A DNA stretch of 27,217 bases, taken from JAHEAO01 sp037968535. GTDB lineage: Bacteria; Pseudomonadota; Alphaproteobacteria; Rhodobacterales; Rhodobacteraceae. Shown here piece after piece: positions 1 through 7,582 of this stretch. Positions within the stretch are counted from its first letter, which is position 1. The number at the start of each line of letters is the position of its first letter. The stretch is taken from assembly GCA_037968535.1 (NCBI GenBank), contig JBBKVT010000348.1, positions 1-27,217 of the forward strand, given 5' to 3'. The notes beneath the pieces were generated by a model. That model made no database searches and was not told where the DNA came from. It saw only the letters and a program-made list of their open reading frames with translations. The translations under genes were made by a program, and so were the position numbers.

Positions 1-567
1 CATCAGGCATTCACCGACTACTCGCCCAGCCAAGTCCAAATCGCAAAAGCGGCCTGGGACTTCTGGCTGCACGAAATAAGCGTCCAAGAGCGAAATGGGC
101 TCCCGCATCGGGAAGATGATACGGACTTTGGGCTTGTCTGCGGTATGTCCGCGAAGCGTATGCATGAGGACTGCGCTGAACCCGCTCAAGAATCCGTCGG
201 CCCGTATGCGATCGATCTCGTCCCGTCCGAAATCGATGAGATCAAAGACAAAATATGACTGGAAGAATTCGCTCGGCTTGTTGGGGGATCGTTGATTCCT
301 CGCGTGTCCGGAAAGCCAATAACCCGCGACGAAATCCCGGGCGCGTTTCCCAGTATCATCCAAACTCTGATATTCTTCCGCTGAAATCGTGTCATCGACA
401 AAAGGTGTAGAGAGAAACGCTGCGACCTCGCCAAAGGTGTTCGGAGCAGAGCCGAGTTTGCGGCTCTGGATTACCTTCTCCGACGCCTTGATTGTAATGG
501 GAAGCTCCAGACTGGCGAGGCGTTCAGAAAGCCCGTTAGCTGGGGAATTGCCAAGTTGCTTGTCCAT
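1..567 (-). CDS. Primase-like replication protein of a mobile element, partial (C-terminus beyond left edge)
   Basis: An uninterrupted frame of 189 codons starts at the ATG at 565-567 and runs off the left edge, so only the N-terminal part is present. The start lies one base after the TAG of the AlpA-like gene, which suggests translational coupling. Around residues 145-160 it reads HTLRGHTADKPKVRIIFPMR. This resembles the 'THSHTP..PR.R.I.PLSRP' signature I associate with phage and plasmid primase/replication proteins, where the substrate-binding part of the fold lies. A small AlpA-type regulator directly upstream fits replication modules of integrative or satellite elements. The function is inferred from one motif and context; the catalytic residues would lie partly off the window. 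It could instead be an uncharacterised element protein. Confidence 0.55.
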   Translation of the reverse strand, partial: MDKQLGNSPANGLSERLASLELPITIKASEKVIQSRKLGSAPNTFGEVAAFLSTPFVDDTISAEEYQSLDDTGKRARDFVAGYWLSGHARNQRSPNKPSEFFQSYFVFDLIDFGRDEIDRIRADGFLSGFSAVLMHTLRGHTADKPKVRIIFPMREPISLLDAYFVQPEVPGRFCDLDLAGRVVGECLM

Positions 568-568
568 C

Positions 569-814
569 CTAGATGCCCCCGACAAGATGCTGATTCATCC
601 AGGCATCGAGGTCACAACGCCGGTAAATAACCGAGCCTCCTTGTTTCAGGAACTGCGGACCATTTGCGCGATTTGCGCGCATCCGAAGTTTTGCCAAACA
701 GGATTGCGAAATTCCGAGATACTCTGCTGCTGCTTTCGGCCGAATATACTCAATAGGCCTGTCAGTGATCTTTCCGTAAGGATGGACACTGAAGTTCTTT
801 CCGATACTCATCAT
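569..814 (-). CDS. AlpA-family / excisionase-like small DNA-binding protein
   Basis: This is a small protein of about 81 residues with a MerR/AlpA-type winged helix-turn-helix. Residues 22-48 carry IRPKAAAEYLGISQSCLAKL, followed by 'GPQFLKQGGSVIYRRCDLDAWM', the usual layout of helix-turn-helix, wing and a closing YR..DLD.W motif. Proteins of this type regulate integrase and excision genes of prophages and integrative elements. Three in-frame ATGs occur at 820, 814 and 811. A strong AAGGAG (821-826 complement) abuts the first, so the second (6 nt spacing) is the better start. The gene is followed one base later by the primase-like gene. A perfect palindrome at 894-911 lies upstream and could be its operator or that of an unlinked repressor. 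Confidence 0.8.
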   Translation of the reverse strand: MMSIGKNFSVHPYGKITDRPIEYIRPKAAAEYLGISQSCLAKLRMRANRANGPQFLKQGGSVIYRRCDLDAWMNQHLVGGI

Positions 815-893
815 GATCATCTCCTTGATCGAAGCTGTTGTCCTCGGACTTCAACCCATTCAAGGAAATGGCGCATACACGGGAAAGATCACC

Positions 894-911
894 TATCTCG
901 TGTACGAGATA
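894..911. promoter_or_regulatory. Perfect 18-bp palindromic operator-like site upstream of the AlpA-like gene
   Basis: The site reads TATCTCGT-GT-ACGAGATA: two 8-bp arms in perfect inversion around a 2-bp centre. It lies in the 109-bp gap between the hypothetical gene ending at 924 and the AlpA-like start at 814. It is AT-richer than its surroundings and has no T-run, so a terminator is unlikely. The geometry fits a dimeric helix-turn-helix repressor site controlling the alpA-primase transcript. The binding protein is unknown. Confidence 0.6.
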
Positions 912-923
912 ACAAATTGTAAA

Positions 924-1580
924 TTAAGGAAGATCATCGAGCATGTTCGTGAAACGCAGAGCCTTCATGTCGTCGTAGACTTGCCTCTTCTGCGAATCGG
1001 TAAGAATGTTCTGAACGGTGCCAATATCCAGATTTGCTCCATAGCCAGCCGGGATCGCATGCACGATTATGTCGCTCGCAGCAAACCCCAGCGTTGCAGC
1101 ATTCCGGGTTCGCAACAAGCGGTAGCGACCTTCAAGGATGTCCGCCACGTAGTGTATCATGTAGTCTCGCACCCACACCCTTTGGTCTGGTTGCCTCTTT
1201 TTTGCCCTTGGCTCAACGACCTCGCCTTTCAACCAACCGACGATGACCTTCGACATCCCGTCAGGGAGGGGATTGTGCCTTTCGAGATAGGAGGCGCTTA
1301 CCAATCTGAACAACTCGAATGCATGCGGATCATTCTGCGCTTCTTCGACAAACAATGAAACGGATTCATCCGGAACTTCGATCCAGCCGTTGTCAATTTC
1401 GGAGCGATGTAGCTCTAACCGATACCAGAGGTTTGTCCACGTTTGACCCTTCTCAAATATCCCAGCACTTTCAAGTCGGGTAATTTCGGACTTGGCCACC
1501 AAAAGATGCTCTTTGAATGGAGAGTTCAAGATACTCTCCTCGGAAACTATGGACCAAACCTTGTCTTCGAAATTGGACAT
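924..1580 (-). CDS. Hypothetical protein of the left mobile-element region
   Basis: This is a protein of about 218 residues that I do not recognise. It is rich in charged residues, has no signal peptide or membrane segment, and ends in an acidic/leucine tail (MLDDLP). I prefer the ATG at 1580 because an AAGG lies 9 nt upstream; an in-frame GTG at 1589 would add three residues but is crowded by the same RBS. A central segment around residues 110-150 (KVIVGWLKGEVVEPRAKK) and a segment near residues 165-190 look globular. Base composition is visibly less GC-rich than the catabolic genes from 2.6 kb on, consistent with an acquired region. It is on the same strand as, and upstream of, the AlpA/primase pair and may be element cargo. 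Confidence 0.6.
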   Translation of the reverse strand: MSNFEDKVWSIVSEESILNSPFKEHLLVAKSEITRLESAGIFEKGQTWTNLWYRLELHRSEIDNGWIEVPDESVSLFVEEAQNDPHAFELFRLVSASYLERHNPLPDGMSKVIVGWLKGEVVEPRAKKRQPDQRVWVRDYMIHYVADILEGRYRLLRTRNAATLGFAASDIIVHAIPAGYGANLDIGTVQNILTDSQKRQVYDDMKALRFTNMLDDLP

Positions 1581-1589
1581 TGCAGTCAC

Positions 1590-1942
1590 CCTTGCCTCTC
1601 TGGATAGGTAATGGTTCCAAGATCGATTTCTTGGGAGGCCTTCTGGATCAGCGACCGTAGCGCATCACATCAGATGTTGGAAGAGCGTACACCCCAAGCA
1701 GAAATTCAACATCCGAGTGGCCATAATGGTTGACAGCAAAAGAGCCCAGATCGTCAGAAATCTGAGCGGTCCTCCTGGATTGGACCAATCTCCCGTGCCA
1801 AGCTGGTAGGCGGAATAGCCAACCGTCAGCACAAATGTTGTCCATCGATTAACAGGGACCGGTACGGAACAAACACTCATATGGCTACTGCCCAGACTGC
1901 TCTTGTCGCGCCGGCGAAGCATCACTCGAAATCGGCGATCTC
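1590..1942. other. Non-coding scrap zone with a possible membrane-protein fragment on the minus strand
   Basis: No complete gene is visible. On the minus strand (about 1680-1860) the translation reads like a piece of a membrane protein, with hydrophobic runs FVLTVGYSAYQLGTG and LRFLTIWALLLSTIMATRML, roughly two transmembrane helices. It lacks a convincing start and continues into out-of-frame sequence on both sides. I read it as a decayed fragment stranded beside the CurA and transposase remnants. The parent family is not identified. Confidence 0.3.
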
Positions 1943-2120
1943 TCAACCAGACTTCCAATCCGCCCCGATCTGCACCAATTGCTTTCCGAAATTTCGCCCG
2001 GAGGTCAAGAAAGGCATCAGGGGCATTCTCTAGACCGTGCGCTATGGTTTCCCGGAATTTCAACTTGCCATCACGCACCATAGGCGCAACCTCGGCCAAG
2101 AAAGCTGGGAACCGTAGCAC
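1943..2120 (-). pseudogene. C-terminal fragment of a CurA-like NADP-dependent oxidoreductase (frameshifted)
   Basis: On the minus strand the translation contains FLAEVAPMVRDGKLKFRETI, then GLENAPDAFLDL. This is the characteristic C-terminus of medium-chain zinc-independent reductases of the CurA / leukotriene-B4-dehydrogenase type. After 'FLDL' the reading frame breaks. The expected family ending NFGKQLVQIG followed by ADWKSG and a TGA (1943-1945) is found in a different frame, so at least one small indel has occurred. Only about 60 of some 335 residues remain. The N-terminal side is cut at about 2120-2130, where an IS1182-type transposase fragment begins on the opposite strand. This is a dead gene remnant; the active-site region is absent. 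Confidence 0.7.
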
Positions 2121-2130
2121 TCGCGATATA

Positions 2131-2541
2131 TGCCCCGCCGGAAACACGCTTGCGAAGTTACGCCGCAAGTTCTCAAAGCCGCGCTCAACAAATGTCAGCA
2201 AGGATGGGTTGATCCGCTATCTGGCGCGCAAACAGGATTGCGATATATGTCCATTGAAGGCGCAATGCTGTCCGACCCAGCCTGCCAGAAAAGTGCTGCG
2301 GTCAGTCCATGAAGCCGCAAGAGACGTCGCCCGCAACATCCGCAAAACCGACGCCTACATGACCTCGTTCATGCAACGCCGAAAGGTCGAGATGCTGTTT
2401 GCACATCTGAAGCGATACATCGGTCTGCGAACGATGCGCCTGCGCGGTCCCAAAGGCGCAACTGAACAGTTCCAACTCGCTGCAACCGCCCAAAACCTCC
2501 GCAAACTGACCAAGTTGGTGCCAGTTCCAGCCCCGGCGTAA
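2131..2541 (+). pseudogene. Truncated IS1182-type DDE transposase (C-terminal fragment)
   Basis: From about 2131 the plus-strand frame reads CPAGN..., then DCDICPLKAQCCP (zinc-ribbon-like cysteines). It continues with RKVEMLFAHLKR and QFQLAATAQNLRKL near the end, finishing with TAA at 2539-2541. These are hallmarks of the C-terminal third of IS1182-family transposases; the E of 'RKVEMLFAH' is the usual last catalytic acid. Everything upstream, including the two Asp residues and the N-terminal domain, is missing. The frame upstream belongs to antisense of the CurA fragment. Not functional. The right end of the element may lie near 2592-2612, but no matching left end survives. Confidence 0.8.
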
Positions 2542-2591
2542 GTAGAGGTGGCGCTCGGCTCGTTTTGAAAACCAGTGAGCACACGTCAAAT

Positions 2592-2612
2592 GCCGACTTC
2601 TTCAACAGTATC
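2592..2612. mobile_element. Candidate right terminus of the IS1182-type remnant
   Basis: About 50 bp after the transposase stop lies GCCGACTTCTTCAACAGTAT. This resembles the terminal inverted repeats (TTTTTCAACAG-type) I associate with IS1182-like elements. The partner repeat is not present because the left half of the element is deleted, so the boundary is tentative. Confidence 0.3.
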
Positions 2613-2657
2613 CGGACAAAGCGGACTTTCGCTGCGATGAGCGTCAAGGTCAGTGCC

Positions 2658-4181
2658 TTAGTTTGCGACCGTCTGAAAGAGCCCTGCATACCGGTCGCGT
2701 AGCTGGTTCTTTTGGACTTTGCCCATCGTATTGCGCGGTAATGCGTCCATGATTTCAACCCGTCGCGGCAATTTGAAACTAGCAAGATTGCGTTTCATGG
2801 CGGTCTCTATCTCGGACATATCCAGCGTGGCCCCGGGCATTGGCACCAGCACGGCCACGACGCTTTCGCCGAAATCCGGATGAGGCGAGCCGATGACCGC
2901 GCTTTCCAGAACGCCCTTTTGCGCGTCCAGGAACATCTCGATTTCTTTGGGATAAATGTTGTAGCCGCCTGAAATGATCAGGTCCTTGCCGCGCCCGACA
3001 ATCGAGACGTAGCCATCCGCATCAATTTGCGCCAGATCGCCGGTGATGAAAAAACCGTCGGCGCGCAATTCTTCGCGGGTCTTTTCCGGCATCTGCCAAT
3101 AGCCCTTGAAGACATTCGGGCCGCGTACTTCCAGCACGCCGATTTCTCCCTGCGCCACCTCGGCACCAGTTTTGGGGTCGCAGACTTTTATCTCAACGCC
3201 AGGCAGCGCAAAGCCGACCGTGCCGGCTCGACGCTCGCCGTCATACGGGTTTGAGGTGTTCATGCTGGTCTCGGTCATCCCGTAGCGTTCCAGGATGCGA
3301 TGACCGGTACGGGCCTGAAAACGCTCATGGGTTTCCGCCAGAAGGGGCGCAGAACCCGAGATGAACAGCCGCATATGCGCGCTGAGTTCTTTGGTGAAGC
3401 GCGGATCATCCAGCAACCTTGTGTAAAAAGTTGGCACGCCCATCATGGTTGTCGCCTCGGGCAGACGCGACAGCACTGTTTCCAGGTCGAACTTTTGCAG
3501 GAAAATCATCGACCCGCCTGCCAGAAGCATCACATTGGTTGCAACAAAAAGCCCGTGACTGTGGAAAATCGGCAGCGCATGAAGCAGCACATCGTCGGCA
3601 CGGAATCGCCAGCAATCCACCAGCGCTCGAGCGTTCGACAGAAGGTTGCGATGGCTGAGCATCGCGCCTTTGGACCGCCCCGTGGTGCCCGATGTATAAA
3701 GCAGCGCGGCAAGATCGTCCTCGTCGCGGTCCACGGTTTCGAAACCGGTGCCTTGCGAGGCGGCCAGATCCGACAGTGACCCGGCGCCATCGCCCGCCAT
3801 CGTGTAAAGGAATCTGTCGCTCGCCTTGGCGATCTTGGCCAGATCATCCGCCTCGTTCGGGTCGCACACGAACAGCGCAGCGCCGCTGTCGCCCACAAAA
3901 TAGCCCAGTTCGGTCGGCGTGTATGCCGTGTTGAGCGGAAGAAACACCGCCCCGGCCTGTACGCAAGCGGCATATAGCGCAAGCGCCTGCGGGGATTTCT
4001 GGATGTGAACCGCGACCCGGTCACCGGGACGTACGCCAATGGCCGTCAGTGCGTTGGCGTATTGTGCGGCCTCGGCCAGAAAGGCCGCATGCGTCAAGCT
4101 ATGCCCGTCAGCCTTATGCAATAACGGCGTGCCGCGTCCCTGATGCGGGGCGAAAAGCGCGTCGAATAGCGGGTTGCTCAT
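2658..4181 (-). CDS. matB: Malonyl-CoA / methylmalonyl-CoA synthetase (malonate--CoA ligase)
   Basis: This is an ANL-superfamily acyl-CoA synthetase of 507 residues, the usual length for MatB. It would adenylate malonate or methylmalonate and transfer it to CoA in the cytoplasm. The P-loop YTSGTTGRSKG lies at about 162-172, the aromatic/ATP motif RILERYGMTETS at about 296-307, the TGD(L) motif near 381, the hinge GRGKDLIISGGYNIYP at about 398-412, and the C-terminal catalytic Lys in NTMGKVQK near residue 489. The 'ERYGMTE' and 'MMGVPTFYTRLL' segments match the malonyl-CoA synthetase subfamily rather than long-chain ligases. The start ATG is preceded by GAGGGG. The gene lies 48 nt downstream of gntR1 on the same strand, the arrangement of the rhizobial matR-matB pair, although no matA (decarboxylase) or matC is present. 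Substrate could be another short dicarboxylate. Confidence 0.88.
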   Translation of the reverse strand: MSNPLFDALFAPHQGRGTPLLHKADGHSLTHAAFLAEAAQYANALTAIGVRPGDRVAVHIQKSPQALALYAACVQAGAVFLPLNTAYTPTELGYFVGDSGAALFVCDPNEADDLAKIAKASDRFLYTMAGDGAGSLSDLAASQGTGFETVDRDEDDLAALLYTSGTTGRSKGAMLSHRNLLSNARALVDCWRFRADDVLLHALPIFHSHGLFVATNVMLLAGGSMIFLQKFDLETVLSRLPEATTMMGVPTFYTRLLDDPRFTKELSAHMRLFISGSAPLLAETHERFQARTGHRILERYGMTETSMNTSNPYDGERRAGTVGFALPGVEIKVCDPKTGAEVAQGEIGVLEVRGPNVFKGYWQMPEKTREELRADGFFITGDLAQIDADGYVSIVGRGKDLIISGGYNIYPKEIEMFLDAQKGVLESAVIGSPHPDFGESVVAVLVPMPGATLDMSEIETAMKRNLASFKLPRRVEIMDALPRNTMGKVQKNQLRDRYAGLFQTVAN

Positions 4182-4229
4182 TGATTCCCCTCTTCGTCTG
4201 AATTTGCACGGAAATCTGCGGTACAGCGA

Positions 4230-4934
4230 CTACGCCAGTGTCTCGGGCTCTTGCTCCACCATCTGCATGTACCGGGCACAACCCGAGGTGATATGCGTAT
4301 GGGCGGCTGCGCGTGCGGCCGAGACATCTCCGCGAATGACGGCGGCGCTGATCGCACGGTGTTCTTCTAACGAGCGATCCATATTGGTCGTCACCGACAG
4401 GCCGCGGCGGCGAAACAGGTGCATTTCCTTGACCAGATTGTCATAGATCGTCTTGGCCTTCGGGTTGTCCGCCGCCTGCAATAGCGAGTCGTGGAATTCG
4501 ATGTTGAGCGTGTAATATTTGGCGCTATCGGCCTTGGATGTCGCGACCCGCATCTTTTCAAGGTTACGTTCCAACAGCTTGGGCAACGCCGTTTCGACAC
4601 CCTGCACCACACGGTGCGCCGCCGCCCCACATGCCATTTCAAACACCGCCCCGCGCAGATCATAGAGGTTGCGCACCTCTGCCAGCGTTATTGAGTGCAC
4701 AAATGCGCCGCGATTTGCCACAAGGTCGATCAGGCCAGAGTCAGCAAGAGACCGGATTGCCTCGCGTACTGTGCCCCGGCTTACGCCCATGGCATTTGAC
4801 AACGCCACCTCATTCATTTTGGCACCGCCCCTGAGTTCGCCATCAACGATCATTCGCTGAAGCTCTGAGCGAACTTCGCCTGCGAGCGTGGCCCGGCGGG
4901 ATCCGATTGATCGTGTCGTCATAGTAATGGTCAT
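4230..4934 (-). CDS. GntR-family transcriptional regulator, FCD domain (regulator 1)
   Basis: This is a FadR-subfamily GntR regulator of about 234 residues. It has an N-terminal winged helix-turn-helix (NEVALSNAMGVSRGTVREAI at about residues 38-57 of the shorter form), then an all-helical FCD ligand-binding domain. The FCD domain contains DLRGAVFEMACGAAAHR, the metal/ligand histidine segment IEFHDSLL, and a closing EEHRAISAAVIRGD stretch. I placed the start at the ATG at 4934 because the frame upstream to 5003 overlaps the divergent promoter and palindrome. The gene precedes matB on the same strand and is divergent from the CoA-transferase operon, so it probably controls both, with an organic acid or acyl-CoA as effector. 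A decayed relative of this gene lies at 23917-24205. Confidence 0.9.
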   Translation of the reverse strand: MTITMTTRSIGSRRATLAGEVRSELQRMIVDGELRGGAKMNEVALSNAMGVSRGTVREAIRSLADSGLIDLVANRGAFVHSITLAEVRNLYDLRGAVFEMACGAAAHRVVQGVETALPKLLERNLEKMRVATSKADSAKYYTLNIEFHDSLLQAADNPKAKTIYDNLVKEMHLFRRRGLSVTTNMDRSLEEHRAISAAVIRGDVSAARAAAHTHITSGCARYMQMVEQEPETLA

Positions 4935-4984
4935 CGTCTTACTTGGTCGAGACTCGGTTATTTTGTCAACATTTAACATTCTCG

Positions 4985-5011
4985 TTGTCATGCCCCTACG
5001 CATGACATAAT
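4985..5011 (+). promoter_or_regulatory. Divergent promoter with perfect 8-bp inverted repeat (module A operator)
   Basis: TGTCATGC-CCCTAC-GCATGACA at 4986-5007 is a perfect 8-bp inverted repeat with a 6-bp spacer. It sits between gntR1 and the CoA-transferase start. It overlaps a -35-like TTGTCA (4985-4990) and a -10-like CATAAT (5006-5011) with a short 15-bp spacer, so a bound protein would block transcription to the right. It is a good candidate site for regulator 1; a second GntR-like TTGTCAAC half-site lies upstream near 4964. Confidence 0.5.
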
Positions 5012-5047
5012 GCTTGCGTTAGCAGATCTTTCACCATTGGGGTTAGC

Positions 5048-6286
5048 ATGTCAGAGCCTGTAGACACAAAGCAAGACAGCAAAGCCGTGGTGGAAAACGC
5101 TGGCGCAATGCCCATGGGAAGCAGCGCATTGAACGGCTTGCGGGTTCTTGATCTTACACGGGTCAGATCGGGGCCCACCTGCGTGCGACAGTTCGCCGAT
5201 TGGGGTGCGGACGTCATCAAGATCGAAGCACCTGTAGATACGGCTCAATTCGGCGGGCCACGTTCGGGACCGGATTTCCAGAACCTGCACCGCAACAAAC
5301 GCAGTCTGACACTGGACCTGAAATCCAAGGCCGGTCTGGATGCCTTCCGCAAGCTGGCAGATACTGCGGATGTGATCGTCGAAAACTTTCGGCCCGCCGT
5401 GAAGAAACGCCTGGGAATCGATTACGAGACGCTGGCGCAGACCAATCCGCGCCTCATCTATGCCTCGATCTCGGGTTTTGGTCAGGACGGCCCGTTGGCT
5501 GATCGACCGGGATTTGACCAGATCGCACAGGGCATGGGCGGGTTGATGTCGATCACCGGCCAACCCGGCACCGGGCCGATGCGCGTTGGCATCCCGATCG
5601 CCGACCTCTGCGCAGGCCTGTTCGCGGCGCAAGGCATCCTGATCGCACTGTTCGAACGGTCGCATTCCGGCAAGGGCCAATGGGTGCAGACATCGCTTTT
5701 GCAGGCGCAGGTCTTCATGCTGGATTTCCAGGCCGCACGCTTCCTGATGGATGGCGACGTGCCAAAGCAGGCGGGCAATAATCACCCCACGTCCATCCCT
5801 ACCGGCGTTTTCAAGACCGCCGATGGGCACATGAATATCGCCGTGACCGGAAACAACATCTGGTCACAATTCGCCAAAGTGATGGGGCGCGACGATTGGC
5901 TGGAAGAGGCGCGCTATGCCACCGCCCCGGCACGTTCGGTACATCGCGACGCGCTTGGCGTCGAAATAGAGGCGATCACGCGCACGCAGACCACGGCGGA
6001 ATGGATCACGCTTTTCACCGGTGCCGGGGTCCCCGCAGGTGAGATCAACGATATCGGCCAGGTCTTTGCCAATGAGCAGGTTCGCCATCTGGGACTTGCC
6101 CAGCCGGTTGTAAGCCAGGAACGCGGCGCGACTGAACTGGTCGGTCAGCCGATCCTGATGAGCCGCACGCCAAGCCATATTGCGACCCCGCCCCCAACGG
6201 CGGGACAACACAGCGCTGATATTTTGTCTGAGATCGGACTGAGCCCAGCCGAGATCGCCGACATGAAGGCCTCAGGCGCCACCTAA
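5048..6286 (+). CDS. CaiB/BaiF family (type III) CoA-transferase
   Basis: This 412-residue protein belongs to the formyl-CoA transferase/CaiB family, which moves CoA between carboxylic acids through an aspartyl-CoA intermediate. The family opening GLRVLDLTRVRSGPTC is at residues 30-45, DWGADVIKIE at 51-60, NKRSLTLDLK near 83-92, and the catalytic Asp is D157 in RPGFDQIAQG. The ATG at 5048 has GGGG 5 nt upstream. It adds about 25 polar residues before the conserved core; an internal ATG at 5114 lacks an RBS. It is the first gene of a four-gene operon with an enoyl-CoA hydratase-family protein, a thioesterase and a class V aminotransferase-fold protein. With MatB opposite, it implies CoA-ester chemistry on a short dicarboxylic or hydroxy acid. 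The substrate pair is unknown. Confidence 0.9.
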   Translation: MSEPVDTKQDSKAVVENAGAMPMGSSALNGLRVLDLTRVRSGPTCVRQFADWGADVIKIEAPVDTAQFGGPRSGPDFQNLHRNKRSLTLDLKSKAGLDAFRKLADTADVIVENFRPAVKKRLGIDYETLAQTNPRLIYASISGFGQDGPLADRPGFDQIAQGMGGLMSITGQPGTGPMRVGIPIADLCAGLFAAQGILIALFERSHSGKGQWVQTSLLQAQVFMLDFQAARFLMDGDVPKQAGNNHPTSIPTGVFKTADGHMNIAVTGNNIWSQFAKVMGRDDWLEEARYATAPARSVHRDALGVEIEAITRTQTTAEWITLFTGAGVPAGEINDIGQVFANEQVRHLGLAQPVVSQERGATELVGQPILMSRTPSHIATPPPTAGQHSADILSEIGLSPAEIADMKASGAT

Positions 6287-6308
6287 CCGATCCGGAGAGT
6301 TGAAACCC

Positions 6309-7094
6309 ATGACCGACAAGATCCTGACAGAACAGTCCGGCGACATCGCCCGTATCATCTTTAACCAGCCTGAAAAGCGCAACGCCGTCTCACTTGAGAT
6401 GTGGGAAGCTGTCGAATCCGCCATGGCACACTTTGCCACTGACGACAGCGTGCGCATTCTGATCCTGTCGGGAGCGGGTGGAAAAGCGTTCGTCTCTGGC
6501 GCCGATGTCTCAAAGTTCGAGACCGAGCGCGCAAGCGCCGACGCCGTGGCCCATTACAATGCAACCACGAAGCGGGTCTATGACATGGTCGAGGCCTTCC
6601 CGAAGCCGACAATCGCGCAGATTGATGGCTTCTGCATCGGCGGGGGCGTTGCATTGTCGCTATGTTGTGACTTGCGCATCTGTGGTGAGGGCTCGAATTT
6701 TGCGGTTCCGGCGGCAAAGCTTGGCCTTGGCTATGGCTTTCCGGGGATCAAAAGGCTGGTCGATGTGGTGGGGCCGTCCTTTGCCAAGGAAATCTTCTTT
6801 ACCGCCCGCCGGTTCACCGCCGAAGAAGCGCGGACCATGGGCCTGGTGAATCGCGTGGTGCCCGATGCCGAGGTCGGCCAGGTTGCCGAAGATACCGCAA
6901 GGATGATCGCCGCCAACGCGCCGATGACCGTGGATTCGGTAAAATACATCGTGGGCCAGACCGTGGTGCCGGAAACCGAGCGTGACCTCACCGAATGCGA
7001 TGCCCGCGTGAAAGCCTGTTTCGACAGTCAGGATTACATCGAAGGCCGCCGCGCCTTTCTTGAGAAACGCAAAGCCAACTTTGTGGGCGCGTGA
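6309..7094 (+). CDS. Enoyl-CoA hydratase/isomerase family protein
   Basis: This is a crotonase-fold protein of 261 residues. The oxyanion-hole segments are SGAGGKAFVSGADVSKF (54-70) and IDGFCIGGGVALSLCCDLRI (105-124), as in enoyl-CoA hydratases. The first hydratase Glu (Glu144 of rat mitochondrial enoyl-CoA hydratase, in 'QPE') is replaced: the aligned segment is FAVPAAKLGLG, with A135. The second acid is present as E161 in AKEIFFTA. A single-acid active site is seen in isomerases and other crotonase-fold enzymes, so plain 2-enoyl hydration is not assured. I prefer the ATG at 6309, 11 nt after GGAG, over an in-frame TTG at 6300. The stop overlaps the next start by one base (TGATG), indicating coupled translation in the operon. 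Confidence 0.85.
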   Translation: MTDKILTEQSGDIARIIFNQPEKRNAVSLEMWEAVESAMAHFATDDSVRILILSGAGGKAFVSGADVSKFETERASADAVAHYNATTKRVYDMVEAFPKPTIAQIDGFCIGGGVALSLCCDLRICGEGSNFAVPAAKLGLGYGFPGIKRLVDVVGPSFAKEIFFTARRFTAEEARTMGLVNRVVPDAEVGQVAEDTARMIAANAPMTVDSVKYIVGQTVVPETERDLTECDARVKACFDSQDYIEGRRAFLEKRKANFVGA

Positions 7095-7564
7095 TGGCTG
7101 ACGGATCGCCCAAGCGGATCGACGAAGTCGCCGCGCGCGCGCATTTCGACGAGGCGCTGGCGGCCCATGCACAGGCATTCGAGACGTTCTTTCTGGCACG
7201 ATTTCTGGGGTTGAACTTTGACTATCTTCCTCATGACGCGCCCGACGCCGAAAAAGACCTGTGCCGCCTGACCTTCGAGGTCATCGACATGCTGAAGAAC
7301 CCGCAAGGATCCCTGCATGGCGGCGCGATGGCGACGGCGATGGATATCTCGATGGGTCATCTGGTGAACAAGGTCGCGGGCCCCGGCGCGACCATCGAAA
7401 TGAAGGTGCAGTACATGCGCCCGGTCCTACAAGGCACAGTCACCTGCGAGGGCCGGTTTACCAAGCGCGGGCGCAGCCTGTCGTTCATGGAAAGCCGCCT
7501 GATGGGGCCCGACGGAAAACTGGCCGCGCTGGCCACCGCCACGTGGAAAATGCCAAATATCTGA
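7094..7564 (+). CDS. PaaI-family hotdog-fold acyl-CoA thioesterase
   Basis: This is a single hotdog domain of about 156 residues. The family signature NPQGSLHGGAMATAMDISMG lies at residues 69-88, including the HGG turn (75-77) and the following acidic residue used for catalysis in 4HBT/PaaI enzymes. It is followed by the strand segments MKVQYMRPV and RSLSFMESRL. Such enzymes hydrolyse acyl-CoA to free acid and CoA in the cytoplasm, often releasing products or rescuing CoA. Its start overlaps the stop of the enoyl-CoA hydratase-family gene, so it belongs to the same transcript, together with the CoA-transferase. It probably discharges an intermediate or product CoA ester made by this operon. 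Confidence 0.87.
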   Translation: MADGSPKRIDEVAARAHFDEALAAHAQAFETFFLARFLGLNFDYLPHDAPDAEKDLCRLTFEVIDMLKNPQGSLHGGAMATAMDISMGHLVNKVAGPGATIEMKVQYMRPVLQGTVTCEGRFTKRGRSLSFMESRLMGPDGKLAALATATWKMPNI

Positions 7565-7582
7565 CACCATAGGAGTGCAGAG

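Noticed and set aside
1..258. Plus-strand frame open from the window edge to a TGA at 256-258.
   Set aside because: It mirrors the minus-strand frame. The minus-strand reading has a primase-like motif, a coupled start after the AlpA gene and continues through 567, so the plus frame is a shadow.
389..1358. Two long plus-strand frames (389-922 and 813-1358).
   Set aside because: They are antisense to the AlpA-like and hypothetical genes, lack RBS and contain low-information, Cys/His/Arg-rich sequence.
1903..2130. N-terminal part of the plus-strand frame that continues into the transposase fragment.
   Set aside because: It is antisense of the CurA remnant and unlike transposase. The frame is open only by chance, so the transposase homology was started at 2131.
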